DNA of 7,649 nt, from assembly GCA_018262315.1 (NCBI GenBank), contig JAGSPS010000147.1, positions 1 through 7,649 on the forward strand, written 5' to 3'. The position numbers were made by a program, and so were the translations under genes. This DNA is from Deltaproteobacteria bacterium. Its GTDB lineage: Bacteria; Myxococcota_A; UBA9160; PR03. Shown here in pieces: positions 1 to 6,359 of the stretch (the first letter of the stretch is position 1; each line of letters starts with the position of its first letter). Below the pieces are notes generated by a model. The model had not been told where the DNA came from. It ran no database searches and was given only the letters and a program-made list of their open reading frames with translations.

Positions 1-345
1 GTCGAGCACGGCGGCGACTTCGCTCTCGTCGCGGGGGAACGCCACCCAGTCGGGCGCCGGCTCGAAGCGGCGCCGCAGCGCGCGCACCACGTCGCGGAAG
101 CTCTTGCCGTAGGTGTGGCCGAGGCGATCGTGGGGCAGCGCCGAGCAGAGTTCGCGCAGCGGCGCGGGTGGCTGGATCCGCGGCGGAGCGAGCGCGATCT
201 CGTCTTCGCGCGGCACCGCGGCCAGCTCGAGCGCGCTGCCGAACCGCTGCGACAGCGCGCGGGCGATGCCGGCTTCCTGCTCGGCGGAGGGTCCGGCGTC
301 CTCGTAGCCCCAGCCCCAGAACTTCCGCCTGCGCGCTGCGCTCAC
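1..345 (-). CDS. FAD-binding oxidase, alkyl-DHAP-synthase-like (N-terminal part, runs off left edge)
   Basis: The 115 visible codons have no stop and continue past the window edge, so the C-terminal end is missing. The N-terminus reads as an RRKFWGWGYED motif. About residues 78-113 carry HTYGKSFRDVVRAL and then a PDWVAFPRDESEVAAVLD stretch. This is the usual entry into the FAD_binding_4 (PCMH-type) fold of alkyldihydroxyacetonephosphate-synthase-like and glycolate-oxidase-like flavoproteins. The FAD-contacting glycine loop and catalytic residues lie beyond the window, so the substrate cannot be read. The GTG start at 345 overlaps the TGA of the upstream oxidoreductase gene (GTGA). No Shine-Dalgarno sequence is evident, which points to translational coupling. 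The family is likely; a true ether-lipid function is only one possibility, since many bacterial members have unknown substrates. Confidence 0.8.
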   Translation of the reverse strand, partial: MSAARRRKFWGWGYEDAGPSAEQEAGIARALSQRFGSALELAAVPREDEIALAPPRIQPPAPLRELCSALPHDRLGHTYGKSFRDVVRALRRRFEPAPDWVAFPRDESEVAAVLD

Positions 346-1223
346 GAGTTCGCGGGCGCGAGCAGCTCGAGCACCTTCTCGTCCGGCAGCGGAAGCCCGT
401 CGGGATGCAGCGGCTGGATGCAGACGTGATCCGCGCCCGCATCGTAGTGCGCCTGGATGCGCTTGCGGATCGCAGTCTCGTCGCCCCACGCGACGATCGC
501 GTCGACGAGGCGGTCGCTGATGCCGCCACCGAAGTCCGCGTCGCCGTAGCCGAGCCACTTCAGGTTGTTCTGGTAGTTGGGGAGCCCGACGTAGATCTTC
601 ATCGCGGCGCGCGCCACGCCGCGGGCCTTCGCGGCGTCGGTGCAGAGCAGCACCTTCTGCTCGGGCGCGAGGATCTTGCCCTTGCCGAGGATCTCGCGAG
701 CGCGCGCGGTGTGTTCGGGCGTCACGAAGTAGGGATGCGCGCCGGCGCAGCGTTCGGCCGCGAGCGCCAGCATCTTCGGTCGCAGCGCGGCGAGCACGAT
801 CGGCACGTCTTCGGCCGGCTTCGCCGCCATGTAGAGCGCCTTGCCCATCGCGTCGAGGTAGTTGCGCATCGTCGTGACCGGCTTGCCGTACTCGTGACCG
901 CGCACGTTCGTGACCAGGTGCCCGTGCGAGACGCCGATCCCGAGCACGAAGCGCCCGCCGGTCATCTCGCCGACCGTGAGGCGCAGCGCGTTCATCGTCA
1001 TCGCGTCGCGCGCATAGATGTTGGCGATGCCGGTGGCGTAGGTGAGCCGGCTCGTGTGGGCGCCGAGGTACGCGATCGTCGCGAACGGCTCGCGACCGAC
1101 GGCCTCGGGCAGCCAGAGCGCCGAATAGCCCCACGCCTCGACGCGTTTCGCGAACGCCGCGGCCTGCGCGGCGGGCATCGTGTCCAGCCACGTCCAGACA
1201 CCCAGTCGACCCAGCAAGGACAC
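342..1223 (-). CDS. F420-type luciferase-like (LLM) class oxidoreductase, TIGR03620-like
   Basis: This 293-residue protein has the bacterial-luciferase-like TIM-barrel pattern. It has LGVWTWLD near the N-terminus, WGYSALWLPEAVGREPF (31-47), ATGIANIYARD (63-73), RFVLGIGVSHGHLV (91-104) and GADHVCIQPL (263-272) near the end. This combination resembles the TIGR03620 (MSMEG_4141-like) group of predicted coenzyme F420-dependent oxidoreductases. F420 rather than FMN use is inferred from family resemblance, and the substrate is unknown. I chose the GTG at 1223 because AGGAGG lies 7 bases upstream (1231-1236) and the protein then begins directly with the family's N-terminal strand. An in-frame ATG at 1304 would add 27 Pro/Arg/Ala-rich residues with no family match. 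Its stop overlaps the start of the FAD oxidase, so the two are probably one transcript and may act on related substrates. Confidence 0.88.
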   Translation of the reverse strand: MSLLGRLGVWTWLDTMPAAQAAAFAKRVEAWGYSALWLPEAVGREPFATIAYLGAHTSRLTYATGIANIYARDAMTMNALRLTVGEMTGGRFVLGIGVSHGHLVTNVRGHEYGKPVTTMRNYLDAMGKALYMAAKPAEDVPIVLAALRPKMLALAAERCAGAHPYFVTPEHTARAREILGKGKILAPEQKVLLCTDAAKARGVARAAMKIYVGLPNYQNNLKWLGYGDADFGGGISDRLVDAIVAWGDETAIRKRIQAHYDAGADHVCIQPLHPDGLPLPDEKVLELLAPANS

Positions 1224-1230
1224 CGCGGTA

Positions 1231-1236
1231 CCTCCT
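1231..1236 (-). promoter_or_regulatory. Shine-Dalgarno AGGAGG fixing the LLM oxidoreductase start
   Basis: A perfect AGGAGG on the minus strand lies 7 bases before the GTG at 1223. It decides between that start and the ATG at 1304, which would read through the ribosome-binding site. Confidence 0.8.
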
Positions 1237-1252
1237 GCGCGCGAAGGCGCTG

Positions 1253-1283
1253 ATCCTATCGCAGCTCTCGGCGCTGGGTCGAA
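1253..1283 (-). promoter_or_regulatory. possible weak sigma-70-like promoter for the LLM/FAD oxidase pair
   Basis: In the divergent gap the minus strand has TAGGAT (1253-1258) as a possible -10 box. TTCGAC (1278-1283, 19-base spacer) or the overlapping TCGACC (1277-1282, 18-base spacer) is a poor -35 candidate. A start near 1246 would leave a short leader with the AGGAGG well placed. The match is weak and the -10 call rests on TAnnAT only. I saw no convincing plus-strand promoter for the GST gene in the same gap. Confidence 0.22.
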
Positions 1284-1362
1284 TCGACGCCGCTCCGGAT
1301 CCATGAATACCCGGTCGCCGTCGTTCCGCGACTTCTCCGCCGCGTGCCCTCGACTTCCAACC

Positions 1363-1368
1363 AGGAGG
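1363..1368 (+). promoter_or_regulatory. Shine-Dalgarno AGGAGG for the GST gene
   Basis: AGGAGG sits 4 bases before the ATG at 1373. The spacing is slightly short but the match is perfect, and it supports this start over any frame opened further upstream. Confidence 0.75.
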
Positions 1369-1372
1369 CCCG

Positions 1373-2128
1373 ATGACCGAGCTGTTGCTCTACGACCATC
1401 CTGCTTCGCCGTGCGCGCGCCGCGTCCGGATCGTGCTGCTGGAGAAGCACCTGTCGTGGACGAGCCACGTGCTCGACCTCACGCGGATGGAACAGAAGTC
1501 GGACTGGTATCTGAAGCTCAACCCGAACGGCATCGTGCCGACGCTCGTGCACGGCGATCGGGTGATCTACGAGTCGAACGTCATCACCGAGTATCTCGAC
1601 CACGTCTTCCCGGAGAATCCGCTCTATCCTGCCGATCCCTGGGAGCGCGCGCAGGCGAAGATGTGGCAGGTGTTCGAGCTGGAGATGGCCAAGGAGTTCC
1701 GGCCGTTGATGTACCACCGCGTGATCGGGCCGGTCGACCGCGCGCGCTCGAAGGACGAGCTACTCGCCGACGTCACGCGCTCGACGCGCGATCCCGCGCA
1801 GCTCGCGTGGGTGCACCGCGTCTACGACGGCAGCGTGCTCGACGATGGCGAAGCGCGGCGCCTCGACGCGCTGCTGATGCAGCGTCTCGAGCGCCTCGAC
1901 GCGCAGCTCGCGGGCCGCGACTTCCTGGTCGGCGATCGCTTCACGATCGCCGACGTCTCGGTGCTCCCGCGCGTCGCGATGTACCCGTGGATCCAACTGC
2001 CGATCGATGCGGCGCGGCATCCGCACCTGCGCCGCTGGCTCGATGCCAACGAGGCTCGCCCGTCGTTCCAGAAGAGCCTCCCGGGGTCGGCGCCGATCGC
2101 GGGAGCGGGTCCGCGGCCGGGCGGGTAG
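1373..2128 (+). CDS. glutathione S-transferase family protein
   Basis: This 251-residue protein has the two-domain GST layout. The N-terminal thioredoxin-like domain spans about 1-80 and carries the SPCARRVR active-site segment (Ser12, Cys14). It continues with NGIVPTL and the cis-Pro at 56, then the Glu67-Ser68 glutathione-binding pair. The all-helical C-terminal domain contains the FTIADVSVLPR helix-cap motif (190-200). The family conjugates glutathione or uses it for isomerisation, dehalogenation or thiol reduction, in the cytoplasm. Whether Ser12 or Cys14 is catalytic cannot be decided here, so the class (zeta/theta/beta-like) is open. Residues 110-160 are longer than in a minimal GST, and the last 15 residues are a Pro/Gly/Ala-rich tail. 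AGGAGG at 1363-1368 lies 4 bases before the ATG. The acyl-CoA ligase gene follows 14 bases after the stop, so the two probably form an operon. Confidence 0.92.
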   Translation: MTELLLYDHPASPCARRVRIVLLEKHLSWTSHVLDLTRMEQKSDWYLKLNPNGIVPTLVHGDRVIYESNVITEYLDHVFPENPLYPADPWERAQAKMWQVFELEMAKEFRPLMYHRVIGPVDRARSKDELLADVTRSTRDPAQLAWVHRVYDGSVLDDGEARRLDALLMQRLERLDAQLAGRDFLVGDRFTIADVSVLPRVAMYPWIQLPIDAARHPHLRRWLDANEARPSFQKSLPGSAPIAGAGPRPGG

Positions 2129-2142
2129 TTTCTGCGCCCGCC

Positions 2143-4329
2143 ATGACGAAGCCCGCATCCCCGGCCGGAAATCGCACCCTCTCCGAGCACGAATCCAAGC
2201 AGCTCCTCGCGCGCTACGGCGTGCCGATCGCGGCGGAGCGCGTCGCGCAGGATGCCGGCGCGGCGGCGCGCGCGGCGACCGGGATCGGCTTCCCGGTGGT
2301 CGTGAAGCTGTGCGGCGACGCGATCGCGCACAAGAGCGAGCGCGATCTGGTGCGGCTCGGACTCGCCGACGCGGAGGCCGTGCGCGTCGCCGCTGCGGAA
2401 ATGCTCGCGAAGGCGCGACCGCAGGACGGCGCGGTCGCGCTGCTGGTCGCCGAAATGGTGCGCGGCAAGCGCGAGCTGATCGCCGGCCTGGTGCGCGATC
2501 CCCAGTTCGGGCCGTGCGTGCTGCTCGGGCTCGGCGGCATTCTCACCGAAGCGCTCGGCGACGTGGTGTTCGCAGCCGCTCCGCTCGAGCAGCGCGACGC
2601 GCTCGCGATGATCGGCCGCTTGCGCGCGAGTCACCTGCTCACGAAGCCGTTCCGCGGCGAAGCGCCCGTCGATGCCGGTGCACTCGCGAGCGTGTTGGTG
2701 GGGCTCGGGCGGCTCGCCGCCGAGCGACCCGACGTGGTGTCGGTGGACCTGAATCCGCTGATCGTGAGGAGCGACGGCCAGCCCCTGGCGGTCGATGCGC
2801 TCGTCGAGATCGGGGCCGCGCGGGACGCCGCTGCCTCGACCCGCGCGCCGCTCTCGGACGCCGAATTACTCGAGCGCTTTCGGCCGCTCTTCCAGCCTCG
2901 CGGGATCATCGTGGCGGGCGCGTCCACGCATCCGGGCAAGTTCGGCTTCGTCGCGCTCCATAACCTGCGCGCCTTTGGATACCGGGGCGAGCTGTTCCCG
3001 GTGAACCGCGAGGGCGCCGAGATCCTCGGTGCGCCGAGTCATCGCGACGTTGCGGAGGTTCCGGCGGGCCGCGCGGATCTCGTCTTCGTGTGTACACCGG
3101 CGGGCGCCAACGTCGAGCTGCTGCGCGCCTGCGCGAAGATCGGCGTACGCGCCGCCTTTGTCGCCAGCGCGGGCTACCGCGAAGCCGGGCCCGAAGGTCG
3201 CGCGCAGGAAGACGAGCTGGTCGCGACCGCCGACGAGCTGGGCATCGTGATGGCCGGCCCGAACGGGCAGGGCGTCGTCTCGACGTCCATCTCGATGTGC
3301 GCGCAGATCGTCGCGCCGGTTCCGCCCGCCGGCTCGATCTCGGTGGTGAGCCAGAGCGGCAATCTCGTCTCGTCGTTCCTCAACTACGCGGTGCAGACCG
3401 GCGTCGGCATCGCCAGGGCGATCTCGTCGGGCAACTCGGCGCAGACGGGGATCGCCGAGTACCTCGAATACTTCGCGGCGGATCCCGACACGAAGGTCGT
3501 CGTCGCGTATCTCGAAGGCGTGCCGGACGGGCGCCGGCTCGCGGCAGCGATCCGGCGGCTCACCGCGCGCAAGCCGCTCGTGTTCGTGAAGGGCGGCGTC
3601 GCGTCCGAAGGGCAGCGCGCGGCGCTCTCGCACACGGGATCGCTCGCCACCGACGACCGCGTCTTCGACGGCGTCTGCCGCCAGCTCGGCGCGCTGCGCG
3701 CACCGAATGTCGAGGCGGCCTTCGAGTGGGCGGCGACGCTCGCGACGCAGCCGCTGCCGCGCGGGCGACGCGTGATCGTGTTCACCACGGCGGGCGGCTG
3801 GGGCGTGCTCGCGGCCGACGCGTGCGCCGCAGCGGGGCTCGAGCTGGTCGCGCTTCCGGAATCCGTGCGCACGCAGATCGACGGCATGGTCCCGGCGCGC
3901 TGGAGTCGCAACAATCCGGTCGACCTCGCAGGCGGCGAGACGCGCGACACCGTGCCCGCCGTGCTCGATCTGCTGTGCGCGCACCCGGACGTCGACGCGA
4001 TCGTGCACCTCGGCCTCGGCATCCAGGCAGCCACCGCGAACCTGTTCCGGCGCGGCCCGTTCTTTCCGGGCCACGGACTCGAGCGCATCAGCGAATATCA
4101 CGAGCGGCAGGACCGCCGCTTCGCCGAGGCCGCTCGCGACGCCAGCGTGCGTCACGGCAAGCCGGTGCTCAGCGCCACCGAGCTGGTCTACACCGACCGC
4201 GCCTACGGCAACGCCGGCCCGCTCGCCCTCAAGGAGTTCGGCCGCGTCTGCTACCCGAGCGCGCACCGCGCCGTCGAGGCGCTGCGCGCGCTGGCCGACT
4301 ACGCCGATTTCCGCCGCGCAATAACTTGA
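2143..4329 (+). CDS. fused acetate/acyl-CoA ligase (ADP-forming), beta-alpha domain order
   Basis: This 728-residue protein fuses the two subunits of an NDP-forming acyl-CoA synthetase, which interconverts acyl-CoA + ADP + Pi with acid + CoA + ATP. An ATP-grasp (beta) part comes first, about 12-225. It has the IAHKSERD loop (His63, equivalent to the phosphate-shuttling beta His), RDPQFGP (118-124), GGILTEALGDVVF (131-143) and the VDLNPL metal site (201-206). A CoA-binding Rossmann domain follows (about 245-380: GIIVAGAS, FPVNREG, GPNGQG). Two flavodoxin-like Succ_CoA_lig domains come next, with VSQSGNL (402-408), ALSHTGS containing the phosphorylated His497, and NNPVDL (590-595). All key residues are present. 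The start is the ATG 14 bases after the GST stop. The frame is open back to 1180 but matches no family there. No strong Shine-Dalgarno is visible, so coupling to GST is likely. The acyl substrate cannot be read. Confidence 0.92.
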   Translation: MTKPASPAGNRTLSEHESKQLLARYGVPIAAERVAQDAGAAARAATGIGFPVVVKLCGDAIAHKSERDLVRLGLADAEAVRVAAAEMLAKARPQDGAVALLVAEMVRGKRELIAGLVRDPQFGPCVLLGLGGILTEALGDVVFAAAPLEQRDALAMIGRLRASHLLTKPFRGEAPVDAGALASVLVGLGRLAAERPDVVSVDLNPLIVRSDGQPLAVDALVEIGAARDAAASTRAPLSDAELLERFRPLFQPRGIIVAGASTHPGKFGFVALHNLRAFGYRGELFPVNREGAEILGAPSHRDVAEVPAGRADLVFVCTPAGANVELLRACAKIGVRAAFVASAGYREAGPEGRAQEDELVATADELGIVMAGPNGQGVVSTSISMCAQIVAPVPPAGSISVVSQSGNLVSSFLNYAVQTGVGIARAISSGNSAQTGIAEYLEYFAADPDTKVVVAYLEGVPDGRRLAAAIRRLTARKPLVFVKGGVASEGQRAALSHTGSLATDDRVFDGVCRQLGALRAPNVEAAFEWAATLATQPLPRGRRVIVFTTAGGWGVLAADACAAAGLELVALPESVRTQIDGMVPARWSRNNPVDLAGGETRDTVPAVLDLLCAHPDVDAIVHLGLGIQAATANLFRRGPFFPGHGLERISEYHERQDRRFAEAARDASVRHGKPVLSATELVYTDRAYGNAGPLALKEFGRVCYPSAHRAVEALRALADYADFRRAIT

Positions 4330-4350
4330 CGCCCAAATAACTTGACGCCC
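4320..4350. repeat. AT-rich 15-base direct tandem repeat (two copies, period 16) over the ligase stop codon
   Basis: AATAACTTGACGCCC occurs at 4320-4334 and again, identical, at 4336-4350, with one A between. The first copy contains the in-frame TGA of the acyl-CoA ligase. Together the two copies place stop codons in all three plus-strand frames (TAA at 4322 and 4338, TGA at 4327 and 4343). The copies are direct, not inverted, so this is not a hairpin terminator. The AATAACTT core stands out from the GC-rich surroundings. It could be a local slippage duplication or part of a dispersed repeat family; one window cannot tell. Confidence 0.85.
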
Positions 4351-4359
4351 GGCACCGGT

Positions 4360-5433
4360 CTACCTCACGATGCCGGCGAGTTGGGGGACCTGGGAGACGG
4401 GGGCCCAGCTCGGCATGCCGACGGTCCAGACGAGGGTGTCGGCGCGCAGCGTGCCGGAAGCGGCTGCGCGCGCGAGGTCGTCGAGCGTGAAGGGGCCCGT
4501 CGCCTGACCACCCTGGACGACGTGCCACGCGGGCGGCGGCGGGGGCGGCGGCGGCGCTTGCGGGACCGCCGGCGCCTGCGGACCGGGCGCCATGCGGCCC
4601 GCCATCGCGAGTCCCATGCCCACGCCGATGCCGCCCGCGGCGATGCCGCCGGCCGGGTTCGCGGCCGCGACCTTGGTGGCCGCGCCGACCTGGTACTGCT
4701 GGTACGCCGCGAGGTCGTCGATCACGCGCATCGACGAGCGCGCGTCGAGCGCCTTCTCGACTTCTTCGGGCACCGAGACGTTCACGATGAAGAGCGCCGG
4801 GACGTCGAGCCCGTACTCGTCGTCGACACGCTCCACCACGATCTTGCGCAGCTTCTCGGCGAGGTCGTTCTGATTGGCGGCGAGGTCCACCACCGAGAGA
4901 TCGGCGGTCGCGACGAGGTCCGCGAAGGCCTGGCCGATGATCGAGCGCAGCAGCACGCCGACTTCGTCGACCTCGAAGATCGAGTCGGTGCCGACGAGTT
5001 CCTGCAGCAGCGCTTTGGCATCGACCGCGCGCAGCGTGAAGGTGCCGAACGCGCGCACGCGGATCGGGCCGAAGTCCGGGTCGCGGATCAGCACCGGGTT
5101 CGGCGTGCCCCACTTCAGGTCGGTGACCAGCCGCGTCGAGACGAAGTAGACCTCGGCCTTGAAGGGGCTGTCGAAGCCGAACTTCCAGCCGGCGAGCGTC
5201 GAGAGCACCGGCAGGTTCTTGGTCTCGAGCGTGTGGCGGCCGGGGCTGAACACGTCGGCGATCTTGCCCTGGTGGACGAAGACCGCCGTCTGGCCGGGAC
5301 GCACGATCAGCTGCGCGCCGTACTTGATCTGGTTGTGGTAGCGCGGGAAGCGCCACACCAGCGCTGCGTGCGAGTCGTCGACCCACTCGACGATGTCGAT
5401 CAGTTCGGCGCGGAGTTTCTCGAAGAGTCCCAT
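4360..5433 (-). CDS. SPFH-domain protein (YdjI/virion-core-like) with polyproline linker and C-terminal GYF_2 domain
   Basis: This 357-residue protein begins like YdjI-type SPFH proteins: MGLFEKLRAELIDIVEW, then IKYGAQLIVRPGQTAVFVHQG and SPGRHTLETKNLPVL. The SPFH/band-7-like region covers about 35-240. A Gly/Ala-rich hydrophobic patch (about 260-281) follows, then eight consecutive prolines (294-301). A GYF_2 domain spans about 303-353 (WHVVQ, TGPFTLDDL, LVWTVGMPSWAPVSQV). SPFH proteins form oligomeric scaffolds at membranes; in B. subtilis, YdjI works with PspA. There is no signal peptide or clear transmembrane helix, so peripheral membrane association is inferred. GAGGAG at 5441-5446 lies 7 bases before the ATG. 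It is 31 bases downstream of the zinc-ribbon gene, probably in one transcript. Many relatives end in a zinc ribbon; here GYF_2 takes that place. The polyproline run would likely need EF-P for smooth translation. Confidence 0.88.
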   Translation of the reverse strand: MGLFEKLRAELIDIVEWVDDSHAALVWRFPRYHNQIKYGAQLIVRPGQTAVFVHQGKIADVFSPGRHTLETKNLPVLSTLAGWKFGFDSPFKAEVYFVSTRLVTDLKWGTPNPVLIRDPDFGPIRVRAFGTFTLRAVDAKALLQELVGTDSIFEVDEVGVLLRSIIGQAFADLVATADLSVVDLAANQNDLAEKLRKIVVERVDDEYGLDVPALFIVNVSVPEEVEKALDARSSMRVIDDLAAYQQYQVGAATKVAAANPAGGIAAGGIGVGMGLAMAGRMAPGPQAPAVPQAPPPPPPPPAWHVVQGGQATGPFTLDDLARAAASGTLRADTLVWTVGMPSWAPVSQVPQLAGIVR

Positions 5434-5440
5434 CGTTCGT

Positions 5441-5446
5441 CTCCTC
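5441..5446 (-). promoter_or_regulatory. Shine-Dalgarno GAGGAG for the SPFH gene
   Basis: GAGGAG on the minus strand lies 7 bases before the ATG at 5433, inside the 31-base gap after the zinc-ribbon gene. It shows that the SPFH protein is initiated independently even if both genes share a transcript. Confidence 0.72.
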
Positions 5447-5464
5447 AGCTCGCGATCGCTGCGA

Positions 5465-6352
5465 TCAGCGCAGCAGGTCCACGAGAAGTCCCAACAGCGA
5501 GCGGCTGCCCGTCACCGAGCCGCCCCAGGTTTCGTTGCGTTCGCGTTGCACGCGTTCCTTCTCGAGCATGTGCTCGACGGCGGCCATCGCCTTGAACTGC
5601 TCCGCGGTCATGCGCGGGCCTTCCGAGAGCCCCGGCGTTGCGGAGGGAGCGGCGTCGCGCAGGCCTCCGCTCGCGATGAAGGCCGCGATCTGCTCGAGTT
5701 CGTCGGCGTCGAGCCAGGTGCCATGCGACCCACACCAGTCGACGATTACGCCCGAGCGCTTGCCGTAGTTCTTGCGGTACATGCGGCCGTGGCAGACGGG
5801 GCAGTCGCGGTAGCGGAAGTTGCGGTCGACCGACTGGCGCGTCGTCACCGGTGTCGCCAATCCCATCTCGGCGCGCTGGCGCGAGGCCTCGATCGCGCGC
5901 TGCACCAGCGACTCGAAGCGCTCGCCCGGTACCCAGAGTCCATGGCATTTCGAGCATTCGCGCACCCAGACTCCGCCCACGCCGCGGACCGCGAGTTCGG
6001 TCTCGCAGGCCGGGCAGGCGAGCGGCGCATCCTGTTCCTGCGGGAGCGCTTCGGGCCGGAACTCGACGCCGCAGCTCACGCAGAACTTCGCCGTCTCCTC
6101 GTTGCGCGCGTAGCACTCGGGGCAGATCAGCGAGAGCGCGCCGGCGCGCACGACGGCCGCACGGCAGTAGTCGCAGTGCTCCGCCTTCTCCGCCAGCAGC
6201 GCACCGCAGGCGCTGCAGCGCTGCACGGCGGCGTCGACGGCGGCCTGCGGCTCGTTGCGGATGCTGGCGCCGCAGCGGCAGTCGAAGAAGGGCGCCGCGA
6301 CGTCGGTGACGTCGAACTGGGCGTGGCAGTCGCGGCACGCAACGAGTCGCAC
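5465..6352 (-). CDS. multi-zinc-ribbon protein with tandem zf-TFIIB-like domains
   Basis: This 295-residue protein has five consecutive zinc-binding modules. They are Cys6/Cys9 with Cys25/Cys27; Cys46/Cys49 with Cys60/Cys63; Cys77/Cys80 with Cys91/Cys94; Cys113/Cys116 with Cys133/Cys136; and Cys184/Cys187 with Cys207/His210. The last two resemble zf-TFIIB (CSKCHGLWVPG; WCGSHGTWLDADELEQI). A charged helical stretch (about 248-272) and a short amphipathic end (SLLGLLVDLLR) follow. No signal peptide or transmembrane segment is seen. The fingers suggest a protein- or nucleic-acid-binding adaptor; no enzyme motif is visible. The start is GTG at 6352, the first possible start after the in-frame stop that also ends speA, and it has no clear Shine-Dalgarno. 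It precedes the SPFH gene by 31 bases, so a joint role at the membrane is inferred by analogy with zinc-ribbon-containing YdjG next to YdjI. Confidence 0.85.
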   Translation of the reverse strand: MRLVACRDCHAQFDVTDVAAPFFDCRCGASIRNEPQAAVDAAVQRCSACGALLAEKAEHCDYCRAAVVRAGALSLICPECYARNEETAKFCVSCGVEFRPEALPQEQDAPLACPACETELAVRGVGGVWVRECSKCHGLWVPGERFESLVQRAIEASRQRAEMGLATPVTTRQSVDRNFRYRDCPVCHGRMYRKNYGKRSGVIVDWCGSHGTWLDADELEQIAAFIASGGLRDAAPSATPGLSEGPRMTAEQFKAMAAVEHMLEKERVQRERNETWGGSVTGSRSLLGLLVDLLR

Positions 6353-6359
6353 GCACGCG

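Larger units (their letters stand above)
1224..1372. other. divergent intergenic region
   Basis: This 149-base gap separates the leftward oxidoreductase pair from the rightward GST/ligase pair. It holds the two AGGAGG sites listed above and must carry promoters in both directions. Apart from the weak minus-strand boxes near 1253-1283, I see no strong inverted repeat that would mark an operator. Confidence 0.6.

Noticed and set aside
168..1253. A 361-codon plus-strand open frame antisense to the LLM oxidoreductase
   Set aside because: It is Arg/Ala/Val-rich with no recognisable motif and lies opposite a well-supported gene; long antisense frames are expected at this GC content.
1224..1304. 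A longer LLM oxidoreductase starting at the ATG at 1304
   Set aside because: The extra 27 residues match nothing in the family, and the extension would run through a perfect AGGAGG placed for the GTG at 1223.
1180..2142. A 321-residue N-terminal extension of the acyl-CoA ligase frame
   Set aside because: The frame is open but overlaps the whole GST gene in another frame and gives Arg/Pro-rich sequence with no domain; the ligase family begins at the ATG at 2143.
2866..4266. A 466-codon minus-strand open frame antisense to the acyl-CoA ligase
   Set aside because: Its composition is typical of an antisense shadow (Arg, Asp, Ala and His heavy), it has no family motif, and the plus strand encodes a complete ligase there.
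4343..4348. TGACGC/TTGACG hexamers in the tandem repeat as -35 boxes
   Set aside because: No plus-strand gene follows and no -10 box is suitably spaced; the next gene is convergent.
4330..4390. A possible convergent terminator in the ligase/SPFH gap
   Set aside because: The CCGG-rich stretches here do not form a convincing inverted repeat with a T run, and the tandem repeat is direct, not inverted.
4342..5595. A 417-codon plus-strand open frame over the SPFH gene
   Set aside because: It is a low-complexity Arg/Asp/Val/Glu-rich translation opposite a gene with clear SPFH and GYF_2 domains.
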